Positions 26,296 through 35,339 of a DNA stretch of 64,000 nt are shown piece by piece. The stretch is from CAZIAK01 sp964537035. Lineage in GTDB: Bacteria > Planctomycetota > B15-G4. The stretch spans positions 1-64,000 of the forward strand of contig CAZIAK010000015.1 in NCBI GenBank assembly GCA_964537035.1, written 5' to 3'. The position numbers were made by a program, and so were the translations under genes. The notes beneath the pieces were generated by a model. That model worked only from the letters and a program-made list of their open reading frames with translations, did not search any database and was not told the origin of the DNA. Every line of letters begins with the position of its first letter. Position 1 is the stretch's first letter.

Positions 26296-27242
26296 CCCGC
26301 CCCCTGCGCATCGCCATGACCGAGACGGTCAACGCCTACGGGCCCATGCCCGCCGATCTTGCTGGTCTGGCTCAGCTGGCCCCTCGCCTGGACGAGATCC
26401 GCACCGCAAACGTCGAGCACCACCTCAAGCTGTTGCGCGTCGCCGCAGGGGCCGGAGCACAGGTCGTCGGTCTGGGTGAGCTGTTCACCGGACCCTACTT
26501 CGCTCTGGCTCGCGACCCGCTCTGGTTCGGCCTCGCCGAGGACGCGCACACGGGCGCCACGGTGACCGCGTTGCGTTCGCTGGCACGGGAGCTGAGCCTT
26601 GTGTTGGTGGCGCCGATCTACGAGCTCGACTCGGCCAGCGGTGAACGGTTCAACACGGCGGTGATCATCGAATCCGACGGTTCGGTGGCTGGGCTCTATC
26701 GCAAGAACCACATCCCCCACGGGGCCAATGAGCGGGCGGGCTTTCACGAGGACTTCTACTACGGTGCTGGCCAGGGTGAGCTGGGCAACGGCGCAGCGAA
26801 CGTCTCTTCCAACCCGTTCTTTCCCGTGTTCGAGACCTCGGTGGGCAAGCTGGCTGTGGCCATCTGCTACGACCGTCACTTCAGCGGGGTGATGGCGACC
26901 TTGGCCGGCCAAGGCGCCGAGCTGGTCTTCAGCCCTGCGGTGACTTTCGGTGAGCAGTCCCGCAGGCTCTGGGGCATGGAGTTCGCGGTGGATGCCGCAC
27001 GGCATGGGCTGTTCATCGCCGGGTCCAACCGTCGGGGCATCGAGCCGCCATTCGACGTGGAATACTTCGGGGACAGCCACGTTGTGGGACCGGACGGGCG
27101 CTTGTCCACGGTCGACGTCCACCCCGATCTCGTGGTCTGCGATGTGGACCTCGACAGCTTGGCAGCCGGTGTCTCGTCTGGCTGGCACCTGGCCCTGGAC
27201 GCTCGTCCGCCGATCTACGGCGCCACGGACACGCCCACGTAG
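26292..27242 (+). CDS. Nitrilase-superfamily carbamoyl amidohydrolase, paralog of the beta-ureidopropionase
   Basis: A 316-residue nitrilase-fold enzyme with the triad E63 (GLGELFTGPYF), K138 (LYRKNHIPHG) and C192 (AICYDRHFSG). It shares the words GPYF, YRKNHIP and ICYDRHF with the enzyme at 12867-13739 but has about 25 extra residues, including an insert HEDFYYGAGQGELGN near 152-166. This looks like an ancient duplication with new specificity. Following two PLP enzymes with a four-base overlap, it likely removes a carbamoyl group from an N-carbamoyl amino acid formed during purine or hydantoin ring opening. Its 3' end overlaps the convergent ygfK-like gene by 28 bases. Confidence 0.82.
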   Translation: MTRPLRIAMTETVNAYGPMPADLAGLAQLAPRLDEIRTANVEHHLKLLRVAAGAGAQVVGLGELFTGPYFALARDPLWFGLAEDAHTGATVTALRSLARELSLVLVAPIYELDSASGERFNTAVIIESDGSVAGLYRKNHIPHGANERAGFHEDFYYGAGQGELGNGAANVSSNPFFPVFETSVGKLAVAICYDRHFSGVMATLAGQGAELVFSPAVTFGEQSRRLWGMEFAVDAARHGLFIAGSNRRGIEPPFDVEYFGDSHVVGPDGRLSTVDVHPDLVVCDVDLDSLAAGVSSGWHLALDARPPIYGATDTPT

Positions 27243-29206
27243 CACCGGGGCGCGGCGCCGTAGACCCCTGTCCGCAGGCGGGCCATGACCTGGTACCAGG
27301 TCAGATCGGCCGAGGCGCTCACCGTGCCGGAGAGCGTGTCTTCGATCACCTCGCCCTCGTCGTTCACAGCGAATGTGAGCGCGAAGCCGGGCCCTGAAAA
27401 GTGCAAGCCATCGGCTTGTTGGTCGAGCCGGTACTCCTGCCCGCCGATGCGTCCATGAAAGCTGCCAGGGACACCGTCTGTTGAGCTGTGAGGGCGGCCG
27501 CCGTCAGCGGGCACAAAGACGAAGCCGTCGTGATCGCTGTGCTCGGACCAGTCGCTGAGGCTGCCGAAGAAGCGCGGCTTGAGCACGTAGGGCCCGCCGT
27601 CCTCGGGGCAGAAGATGTCGCAGTTTCCGCACTCGTTGCAGAAGTCGGCGAAGTTGGCCAGCTGATGCTCCTTGGCCACGGTGAGCACGCCGTGGTGCTC
27701 AGCTCGGAGCGCGCCGTCTACTGAGGTCACCGTGACCCTGGGCAGGTCTGCCGCGGGCAGCTCGTAGGTGAAGTTGGCCGCGTTGGGACATACGGGGACG
27801 CACTTGTCGCAGTTGAGGCAGTCGAACAGTTCGAGGGTGCTGCCTACCTTGCGGGGTGGCTTGTTGGTCTTGACCCGGGAGTACAGCGGGTCGTCTGCCA
27901 GTCCGCTCACGTAGTGTTCGGTGTTCGCCAGCAGCGACCCAGCGCGATCATCGCCGCTCGCCGTGGCGGGGTAAGCCAGTGCGATCCAGCTGTTCACGTC
28001 TTGGGCGCCCACCTCGGTCATGCGCGAGGCGAGAGCGGCGAAGTACGCGGCGCTGCGGCCGTAGCCACCAGGGCGCAGCAGGTCGGTGCACACCGTGGCC
28101 GGAATGAGCCCGAGGGCCAGGGTGTCCGGGTAGTTGGTCTTGTCGACGCCCGCAGAGAAGGAGATGGGCAGCTCGGGCCCGAAGGCCCTGCGCACATCGC
28201 GGACCAGGTGCATGGCCAGGACGTGCAGCGGCTGTCCCGAGAGGTACATGAGCTTCTCGTCTGCTGGGAAGAACTCCAGGTTGTTCTCCACCACCAGCGT
28301 GTTGGTCAGCTTGATGCCGAAGCCCAGCCCTCGTTCGGCGGCGAAGGGGCGCAGGCGCTCGATGATGGTGGTGGCTTGATCCCAGGTGGCGTCTTGCTCG
28401 AACGACTCGGCAGCCACGGTCACGTCGGTGTAGCCCATGCGTTCGTGGAGCAGCTCGGTCATGCGCCGCTGGCCCAGCAGCAGGGGGTTGAGCTTGACGC
28501 TGCAGTGCAGGCCCTTCTCCGCCAGCAGGTGCCTGGTGATGGCCTCGATCTGCTCGGGCGGGCAGCCATGAAAAGTGCTCAGGGTGAGCGTGCTGCACAA
28601 CTGTGTGGGAAAGGGCAGGTCTCTCAGGGCGCTGTGCTCTGCAGGGATCTCTCGCCGCAGCCTGTCGACAGTGGCCGAGCAGTCGATCAGCCCGTCGATG
28701 AAAGCGTTCATGACCGGGCTGGTGATGCCGTCCAGGTCGTAGCCCACGCTCATGTCGTAGACGATGTTGGCGAAGCCGGGCTCCAGCTGCAGCTGGCCAC
28801 TGGCCATGAGCACCTCGATGAGCATGGCGCCCTTGACGTACTCGTCAAGCGACTCAGCCAGGCGCAGCTCTTGTGACCACTCGACGTTGTAGCCCACGGT
28901 GGCCATGTCGATGCACGGCCGGGGGATCTTCAAGCGGTCGTTGATCTGCACGGTCTTGAGCTCGAACACCCGGCAGCCCCCGAGCCAGGCCAGCACGATG
29001 TTCTGCGCCATCTGGGTGTGGGGGCCAGCGGCCGGCCCGAGCGAACAGCCCGCCGCCTGACCATGGATGGTCACCGACAGATCGTGGGCTGGGTCACCGC
29101 CGAAGAAACGTCGTCGGGGCAGACCAAAGATCGCGTCGTCGTCGCGCAGCTCATCGAGCATGCGGGTCAACAAGGCAGGGAAGGGTTGGGGGCGCAGATC
29201 GACCAT
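27215..29206 (-). CDS. YgfK-like protein lacking the central FAD/NAD(P) domain
   Basis: A 663-residue protein that reads as YgfK (Se_ygfK-type) at both ends: FPALLTRMLDEL, SLGPAAGPHTQMAQNIVLAWLGG and FELKTVQI at the start, TLSTFHGCPPEQIEAITRHLL and GFGIKLTNTLVVENN in the dihydroorotate-dehydrogenase-like barrel, then two 4Fe-4S motifs near 459 (CLNCDKCVPVCPNAANF) and 525 (CNECGNCDIFCPEDGGPY). E. coli YgfK is about 1030 residues and holds a GltD-like FAD/NAD(P) module between barrel and ferredoxin; that module is absent here and the two ends are joined directly, as in PreA-type enzymes. The function is unproven even in E. coli, but the gene travels with ssnA and Se-dependent XDH and is thought to act in purine reduction or electron transfer. 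Confidence 0.88.
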   Translation of the reverse strand: MVDLRPQPFPALLTRMLDELRDDDAIFGLPRRRFFGGDPAHDLSVTIHGQAAGCSLGPAAGPHTQMAQNIVLAWLGGCRVFELKTVQINDRLKIPRPCIDMATVGYNVEWSQELRLAESLDEYVKGAMLIEVLMASGQLQLEPGFANIVYDMSVGYDLDGITSPVMNAFIDGLIDCSATVDRLRREIPAEHSALRDLPFPTQLCSTLTLSTFHGCPPEQIEAITRHLLAEKGLHCSVKLNPLLLGQRRMTELLHERMGYTDVTVAAESFEQDATWDQATTIIERLRPFAAERGLGFGIKLTNTLVVENNLEFFPADEKLMYLSGQPLHVLAMHLVRDVRRAFGPELPISFSAGVDKTNYPDTLALGLIPATVCTDLLRPGGYGRSAAYFAALASRMTEVGAQDVNSWIALAYPATASGDDRAGSLLANTEHYVSGLADDPLYSRVKTNKPPRKVGSTLELFDCLNCDKCVPVCPNAANFTYELPAADLPRVTVTSVDGALRAEHHGVLTVAKEHQLANFADFCNECGNCDIFCPEDGGPYVLKPRFFGSLSDWSEHSDHDGFVFVPADGGRPHSSTDGVPGSFHGRIGGQEYRLDQQADGLHFSGPGFALTFAVNDEGEVIEDTLSGTVSASADLTWYQVMARLRTGVYGAAPRCYVGVSVAP

Positions 29207-29280
29207 GAAGAGGATGCTACGCCGAAGCTGGCCGCGTCACCAGATGTCTAGGCCGGAAGGCGCCCTGGCTGCTCTTCTGC

Positions 29281-30297
29281 TCAGCTGCCGCTCACGCCTT
29301 CGGTGATGTAGGCCTCGAGCTCGCTGATCAGTCTGAGCTTGCGGGCCTCGTCGACGAAGCTGGCCTGTAGGGAGTTGCGGGCCAGCTGAATCACCTGGTC
29401 GCGGGACAGGCCCAGGGCCCGTTGCACGGCCAGCAGGTTGTCCGCCGCGTAGCCGCCGAAGTAGGCCGGATCGTCGGAGTTGACCGTGACGCAGAGCCCG
29501 CGATCGAGCAGCTCGGCCAGGGTGTGATCGCCCATGGTGTCGAAGACCCGCAGCTTCACGTTGCTCATGGGGCAGACGGTGAGGGGAATCTGTTCGTCCA
29601 CAAGCCGAGCCACCAGCTCATCGTCTTCGAGGCAGCGCACGCCGTGGTCGACCCGCCGCACGCGCAAGAGGTCGAGGGCCTCTGAGATGTACTCCGGCGG
29701 GCCCTCTTCGCCAGCGTGGGCCACGGCGTGCAGACCCTCGTCACGGGCCCGGGCGAAGACCTCCGAGAACTTCGACGGGGGGTGACCCTTCTCGCTGCTA
29801 TCGAGACCCACGCCAACGAACAGGTCCTTGAACGGCAACGCTTCGTCGAGAACCGCGTGGGCCGAATCGGCGCTCAGGTGCCGCAAGAAGCAGAGGATCA
29901 GCATGGACGAGAGGTCGTACTTCGCTCGGGCTTCGTCGAGCGCCTGGTGAATGCCGTTGACGACCGCGGCAAAGGGCACGCCCCGCTCGGTGTGGGCTTG
30001 AGGATCGAAGAAGATCTCTGCGTGCCGGGTGCCCTGGGTGTGACTCCGCTCCAGGTAGTCCCGTGTCAGCTGGTAGAAGTCCTCTTCGGTGCGCAGGACA
30101 GCCATGCCGGCGTAGTACAGATCGAGAAAGGACTGCAGGTCAGAGAACTCATAGGCCGCGCGAATCGCCTCGACCGAATCGAAGGGCAGGCGCACCTTGT
30201 TGCGCTGAGCCAGCTCCATCATCAGCTCGGGCTCAAGCGAACCCTCGATGTGGACATGCAGCTCTGCTTTGGGGAGGCCATGGATGAAGCTATGCAT
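29281..30297 (-). CDS. Adenine deaminase (adenosine deaminase family)
   Basis: A 338-residue amidohydrolase of the adenosine/adenine deaminase family. Metal ligands are in AELHVHIEGSLEPE (residues 10-23), VAHAGEEGPPEYI and NSDDPAYFGGY. The strings VGLDSSEKGHPPSKF and VRRVDHGVRCLEDDEL plus TVCPMSNVKLRVFD are the adenine-deaminase (EC 3.5.4.2) versions rather than classical adenosine deaminase. It turns adenine into hypoxanthine and ammonia, the direct substrate for the molybdenum hydroxylases encoded 8-15 kb away. It lies upstream of ygfK on the same strand with only 74 bases between, so they are probably co-transcribed. Confidence 0.9.
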   Translation of the reverse strand: MHSFIHGLPKAELHVHIEGSLEPELMMELAQRNKVRLPFDSVEAIRAAYEFSDLQSFLDLYYAGMAVLRTEEDFYQLTRDYLERSHTQGTRHAEIFFDPQAHTERGVPFAAVVNGIHQALDEARAKYDLSSMLILCFLRHLSADSAHAVLDEALPFKDLFVGVGLDSSEKGHPPSKFSEVFARARDEGLHAVAHAGEEGPPEYISEALDLLRVRRVDHGVRCLEDDELVARLVDEQIPLTVCPMSNVKLRVFDTMGDHTLAELLDRGLCVTVNSDDPAYFGGYAADNLLAVQRALGLSRDQVIQLARNSLQASFVDEARKLRLISELEAYITEGVSGS

Positions 30298-30387
30298 GGC
30301 GAGAGGATACAGAAGACCCGGCAGGTATCGAAGCTGGCAGCCTGCTGGCAGCGTGTGCGCGGCGCGCGGCCCTTTTCGCCCACGCTG

Positions 30388-31059
30388 CTAGGCGCCGCCC
30401 TCGCTCACGGGCAGGGCGATGCCGACGGAGGTTCCCCAGCCTGGAGCACTGTCGACGCTGATCTCACCGCACAGTCTGTTGGCCAGCTGCTGCAAGGCGG
30501 TGAGGCCCAGGCCCAGGCTGGCGGTCTTGGTGGTGAAATAGGGATCGAAGGCGCGCTGTACGGTGTCGACGTCCATGCCCCGGCCCGTGTCGCAGACCGT
30601 GAGCACGTCCCCGGGCCCGGGGTGGGTCGAGAGCGTGATGACGCCGTGGCTGCCAATGGCGTCCCGGGCATTGAGCACGAGCGGCGTCAGCATCTGGGCC
30701 AGCTGCCCGAGGTGAGCGGTGACGGCCACCTGCTTCGCGTTGAGTTTCAGGACGAGCTGGACCCTGTCGGGGAGCAGTTGGCGCAGGGGGTTGGCAAGGC
30801 TCTCGACCGCATCATCGAGGTCTCGGATGGACTCGCTGTCGAGGCCGTCGCCATTGAGCTCTTGGATCTGCCGGGTGAGTTCAACGGTCTGGTGTTCACG
30901 CTCGCGATGCAGGGCCAGGATCTGCTCGCGCTGTGCACGGATCACCAGCGCGAGATCGTCGACTTGGCGGGGCTTCTGGAGCGGCGCAGTGAGCACCCGA
31001 TCGCTAGCCTCTTTGCTGAGGCTGTGGCTCAGATCTGCGTTCAGCTTGCTGGCTGGCAC
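30388..31059 (-). CDS. Orphan HATPase (histidine-kinase-like ATPase) protein without H-box
   Basis: The GTG at 31059-31057 is preceded by GGAGGA at normal spacing, which favours it over the ORF start at 31128. The 223-residue protein has a short coiled-coil region (QREQILALHREREHQTVELTRQ, about 45-66), then an HATPase domain with N-box LNARDAIG, G1 DTGRGMD, F-box FDPYFTTK and G2 GLGLTALQQLA. No phosphorylatable His motif, sensor or membrane segment is present, and no response regulator is nearby. It may act with a separate DHp partner or as an ATP-dependent regulator. It sits between adenine deaminase and the GH9 gene without overlap. Confidence 0.75.
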   Translation of the reverse strand: MPASKLNADLSHSLSKEASDRVLTAPLQKPRQVDDLALVIRAQREQILALHREREHQTVELTRQIQELNGDGLDSESIRDLDDAVESLANPLRQLLPDRVQLVLKLNAKQVAVTAHLGQLAQMLTPLVLNARDAIGSHGVITLSTHPGPGDVLTVCDTGRGMDVDTVQRAFDPYFTTKTASLGLGLTALQQLANRLCGEISVDSAPGWGTSVGIALPVSEGGA

Positions 31060-31316
31060 GACTGTTATCCTCCAGGTCTTCTCCGATAGTCTTCCACAAT
31101 GGAGAGATCGACCCAAGTCGCGAGCCAACTTGATCTGCTTGCTTTCTTTTCACATGGAGAGACGTCTGATCAATTCATCAGTGGCTTGGAGTAGAGGTTT
31201 CTCTGAAGAAACACTGCGACCCAAGGAGCACCTTAGGCCACGGGCTGCCAGGCCTGCATTTCTCACCTGCCGTGGTCGCGACAGAAGTTGGTGAATCATG
31301 CAGGCCAGGCAGTCTT

Positions 31317-33558
31317 CTAGGGCGTCGTGCCTTGAAGCCCGTTGGACAGGGCGACACCGGCGATTGCGCCGACATCACTCACGGCGATCTGCGCGGTGAC
31401 GACCACGCCGCCCGGTACGCCGAGGGGCATCACGAACGGAAAGCTCGTGGAGCCGTCGAGACCTGTGGTGAAGATCAAAGGCGCTACGAACGGGAACGCC
31501 TTGAGCGTGCCGCCCTTGAACGGCACGGGCTGAGACTGGGTCGTGACGAAAAGCGCGGCCAGGGCGCTGGGCGCGGCAGCGGACAGCTCCAGGCTCTCGC
31601 TTGTGCCCCCTGCAAGATTGCCTTCACCAGACAGCAGGGGTGGGCCGTTGGTGCCAGCCAACGCACAGCCCACGTCGTTCCAGGTCTGCTCACTCGTGAA
31701 CCAGGACAACAGCTGTACGTACGCAGCCTGATAGGGAATGTGACACTCGGTCACCTCCCATGAGTTCTCCGGGAAGCTCGTGTTCCAGTCGCGGTAGCTC
31801 TTGAGCGGCGGCTGTCCCTGGGGAGGCACGAGGGCGGGGCCGGTGTAGCTCGGGTCCGGGGCGAAGCCTGGGTTGGGCCCGCCGGTGAGGATGCCTGGGG
31901 CCGGGCCGAACAGGCTCGTCGCCGCGTTGTCCCAGTCTGTGCCGTGCCCGAACCAGAGATGAAACGTCTCGTTCACACTCGATCCTGCGCCGAAGTCGGC
32001 CATGTTGGTGAGGTAGGTGAGGCCGGGGGGATTCACGCCGTGCATCGCGTGCACGGTGTCTTCGGCGGCCCCCGTCGTAGAGCGCTGCGTTGGCCCCGTC
32101 GAGGCCGTAGCGGTTCATGTTCACGAACATGAGCGCTTCGAGGCAGCGGGTGCGGTTGCTGCCCCAGCCGGTGTCGGCGGCGGAGAGCCACGCCCGATAG
32201 GCATCTGTACCCGCGATGACCTGGCCCAGGTGTGCGCCGCTGGCGACCGAGGCGGCGAAGATCGATCGGATGTTCGCCGCCACAGACGCCGTGGCCCCCG
32301 GGATCTCTCCGTACTCGAGCAGGGCTTCGTTGATCGGTTGCTCCCACACCAGGGCGAACTGCCATTGCAGCAGATGGGCGCTGGCCACGTTGGCGTCGAA
32401 CCAGTCTCTGTAGGTGGTGTCGAGAGTGGCGCCGAACAGGTGCACCGCCGCGCGCAGCCGGTTCATCTGTTGCCAGTCTGCGGGGTCTTCGGCGGAGACG
32501 TCAGCGAAGCCCGCGTTGTCGTACGCCGAGGGAATGGCGCTCGGGTTGGCTTCGAGCCAACTCCAGGCCAGCTCAGCGCCGTCGAGAAGCTGTTGCGCGA
32601 AGGCGGCGTTGGCCGCGCCGGGGACGCCTTGGAAGACCCGCGCGCCGTGAGCCAGTGCGCCAGCGGCCGAGATGGTCGCGGACGCGGTGGGGGGCGCGTA
32701 CCGCCGGGGGGCAGTGTCTGCGCTCGGAGGGCTGGCGCCCTGGAACCCGGTCACGCCCTTCTTGTGCAGCACCGAACCGTCGCTCTCCTGCATGGCCAGC
32801 AGCCAGCGCAGCTCGTAGGCCACCTCGTCGAGGATATCGGGCGCTCCGTTGCCAGACTCGGGGATGGTCGTGTCATCGCCCCACGTCGCCGGGCGGGCGA
32901 GGTAGGCCGAGAGCAGGGGGTGCACGGCCTCGTCGGTGAAGTTCACGTACTTGGAGTAGTTGCCCGCGTCGTGCCAGCCGCCTGAGAGGTCTCTGCTCGT
33001 GGCAGGAACGGGATTCACCACCGAGAGGCATTCCGTGTCCTGGTCTGGGCCCAGATGACAGGCGCTGTCGGTCCAGTTTGCGCTGGCAAAGGGCACGCTC
33101 TTCGAGAGGCCGCAGCGCTGGTAGTAGTACATGCGCACGGCTTGATCGTGCACCTCGTCGTACACCGAGTCGCCCACCATGAATGGCTCTGAGGAGGCGC
33201 CGCTGGCCAGGTCCACCGCAACGAAGAGGCCGTCTTCGGTGAGCCCGGTGAAGTCGCACCACCAGACCCGATCGCCGGAGTCGGCGTGCACGTTGCCACC
33301 GTTCCAGCTCGTGACGGGTGCGCTGAAGGCGACCGAGCTGTCAGGCCGCCGGATCTCGACCGTGCCCCCGGGGCTGAAGCTGTCGGGCGCATCCCAGCCC
33401 ACCACCGCCTGGCGAAGGATGACGGTCTTCCGGGCTCCGCTGCGGTATCCGAACTGGTCAATACGCACATGGCTGTCAGAGACCTGACCCACCAGGGCAG
33501 GACCGCCGACACACATGAGCAACGCAACTGACATGACCAATCGATGGGACGTTTGCAT
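31317..33558 (-). CDS. Glycoside hydrolase family 9-like protein with PFKGG domain, broken by a one-base frameshift
   Basis: Read from ATG 33558 this secreted protein (signal peptide SVALLMCVGGPALVGQ) has an N-terminal immunoglobulin-like cellulase domain (VRIDQFGYRSGARKTVIL), then the GH9 barrel: GGWHDAGNYSKYV, WGDDTTIPESGNGAPDILDEV and LRWLLAMQESDGSVLHKKG. After ALYDG the frame shifts by one base at a run of five C (plus strand 32069-32073). The following frame continues the same GH9 barrel (DTVHAMHGVNPPGLTYLTN, GGPNPGFAPD, ENSWEVTECHIPYQAAYVQ) and ends with the PFKGG domain. With four C the reading is continuous at about 745 residues. GH9 enzymes cleave beta-1,4-glucans. At the usual catalytic-base motif DAGD this protein has DAGN, so activity is uncertain. 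Confidence 0.82.
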
Positions 33559-33644
33559 GCCCAGAGTGTAGGCCGGAATCTCAGGCGAGGAAGACCACCC
33601 ACGCACATCTGTTGTGCTGCAGAATCTCAGCGCACTCCGCAGCC

Positions 33645-34085
33645 CTACACCCCGATGTCTTCGTTCCAGAGTTCAGGGTGCTCGGCGATGAAGCGCTCCA
33701 TGAGCGCCACGCACTGGGGGTCGTCGACCAAGGTCAGCTCCACTCCTCGGCTGGCCACGTACGCCTCGGGCCCTTGAAAGGTGCGGTTCTCGCCGATGAT
33801 GACCCGGGGGATCTCGTAGAGCAGCACGGCGCCACTACACATGTCGCAGGGGGACAGGGTCGAGTAGAGGGTCGAGCGGCGATAGTCGGCGGCGCTGAGT
33901 CGCCCTGCGTTCTCGAGGCAATCCATCTCTGCGTGGTGGATCGGGCTGCCTTGCTGCACCCGCCGGTTGTGACCCCGGCCCACGATCTTGTCGTCGAGGA
34001 CGAGCACCGAGCCGATGGGGATGCCCCCTTCTTCAAGACCCTCGCGAGCCTCGGCGATGGCGGCCTGCAGATGGGCGGCGTTCAT
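33645..34085 (-). CDS. Cytosine deaminase (yeast FCY1-like nucleoside deaminase family)
   Basis: A 146-residue zinc deaminase starting MNAAHLQAAI (ATG 34085-34083, GGAG ten bases upstream); the longer in-frame start overlaps the thiolase gene and is unlikely. The zinc site is HAEMDCLENAGRL (residues 62-74, His and catalytic Glu) and LSPCDMCSGAVLLY (about 91-104, two Cys). Several words (GIPIGSVLV, HAEMDCLENAGR, TLSPCDMCSGA) match yeast cytosine deaminase closely, as does the length. It converts cytosine to uracil and ammonia, fitting the pyrimidine breakdown enzymes elsewhere in the window. It lies downstream of the fadN-fadA pair on the same strand. Confidence 0.85.
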   Translation of the reverse strand: MNAAHLQAAIAEAREGLEEGGIPIGSVLVLDDKIVGRGHNRRVQQGSPIHHAEMDCLENAGRLSAADYRRSTLYSTLSPCDMCSGAVLLYEIPRVIIGENRTFQGPEAYVASRGVELTLVDDPQCVALMERFIAEHPELWNEDIGV

Positions 34086-34116
34086 GCGTCGTTCACTCCG
34101 CCGGTCATTCCCGGAG

Positions 34117-35304
34117 TCATTCTCCGAGGGACTCGAAGACACCGGCCGCACCCATGCCGCCGCCGATGCACATGGAGACCAGTCCCCAGCGCTGCTTGCG
34201 CCGACCCATCTCGTGCAGCAGCGTGGCGGTGAGCTTGGCCCCCGTGCAGCCCAGGGGATGGCCCAGGGCGATGGCTCCGCCGTTCACGTTCACCAACGCG
34301 GGGTCGAGGTCGAGTTCGCGCGTCACCGCCAGCGCCTGGGAGGCGAAGGCCTCGTTCAGCTCGATGAGCTCGACATCCTTCAGCGCGATGCCCGCCTGGG
34401 CCAGGGCCTTGGGGATGGCCTCTACAGGGCCGATGCCCATGAGGTCGGGCTCGACGCCGGCCAGCGCGAAGCCTGCCAGCCGGGCCAAGGGCTTGGCGCC
34501 CAATGATTCCATGGTCTCCCGGTTCATGAGCACCGCTGCGGCCGCACCGTCGGACATCTGCGAGCTGTTGCCCGCGGTGGCCGTGCCCCTTTTGGCGAAG
34601 GCCGGGCGCAGCTTGGCCAGGGCCTCGAGGGTCGAATCGGCCCGGGGACCCTCGTCGACCTTGAACTCGACGCTCTCGATGGAGACTTCGCCGTCGAGAG
34701 AGATCTGCCGCTCGACCGACATGGGCACGATCTCGTCGACGAAGCGGCCCTCGGCGATGGCCGCCGCCGCCCGCTCGTGACTCTGCAGGGCGAAGGCGTC
34801 CTGGTCGTCGCGGTTGACCTTGTATTTGCTGGCCACCCGCTCGGCGGTGAGCCCCATGGAGATGTAGACGTTGGGCTCGACCTCTGCCAGCTGGGGATCA
34901 GGCACGAAGTAATGCCCGGACATGGGCAGCAGGCTCATGGACTCGGTGCCGCCTGCCACCATCACCCCGGCCTGTCCGGAGGCGATGGCGCCGTGGGCCA
35001 TGGCGATGGTCTGCAGCCCCGAGGCGCAGAAGCGATTCACCGTGGCGCCGGGGACCGACGTGGGAAAGCCAGCGTGCAGCGAGACTTGCCGGGCGATGTT
35101 CAGCCCCTGCTCACCCTCAGGCATGGCGCAGCCCATGAGCACGTCGTCCACCTGCTCTCGCTGCAGGTTCGACACCCGCTCCACCGCCGCGGCGGCGGCC
35201 GCCGCGCCATAGGTCACGGGCAGCGTGTTGGCCAAGGCTCCCTTGCGCGCCCGCGCCACGGCGGTACGCACAGCACTGACCAGAAAGACATCGGCGTTGG
35301 ACAT
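34117..35304 (-). CDS. fadA: Acetyl-CoA acyltransferase (3-ketoacyl-CoA thiolase)
   Basis: A 395-residue thiolase. The acylated cysteine is in VNRFCASGLQTI (C93 region), with the general-base His in LNEAFASQ, GGAIALGHPLGCTGA and the second Cys in SMCIGGGMGAAG at the C-terminus. It is the typical beta-oxidation thiolase length. It removes acetyl-CoA from 3-ketoacyl-CoA. Its neighbour 35 bases upstream on the same strand is the FadN-type dehydrogenase/hydratase, so together they form the minimal fatty acid oxidation module. No acyl-CoA dehydrogenase or ligase lies next to them here. Confidence 0.95.
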   Translation of the reverse strand: MSNADVFLVSAVRTAVARARKGALANTLPVTYGAAAAAAAVERVSNLQREQVDDVLMGCAMPEGEQGLNIARQVSLHAGFPTSVPGATVNRFCASGLQTIAMAHGAIASGQAGVMVAGGTESMSLLPMSGHYFVPDPQLAEVEPNVYISMGLTAERVASKYKVNRDDQDAFALQSHERAAAAIAEGRFVDEIVPMSVERQISLDGEVSIESVEFKVDEGPRADSTLEALAKLRPAFAKRGTATAGNSSQMSDGAAAAVLMNRETMESLGAKPLARLAGFALAGVEPDLMGIGPVEAIPKALAQAGIALKDVELIELNEAFASQALAVTRELDLDPALVNVNGGAIALGHPLGCTGAKLTATLLHEMGRRKQRWGLVSMCIGGGMGAAGVFESLGE

Positions 35305-35339
35305 GGTGTGGCTCGGTGTTTCGAGGGAGTGACGGTCTG

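Noticed and set aside
27215..29206. Dihydropyrimidine dehydrogenase (PreA) identity for the YgfK-like gene
   Set aside because: Layout is similar, but the sequence words (GPAAGPHTQ, FELKTVQI, CNECGNC) are those of YgfK.
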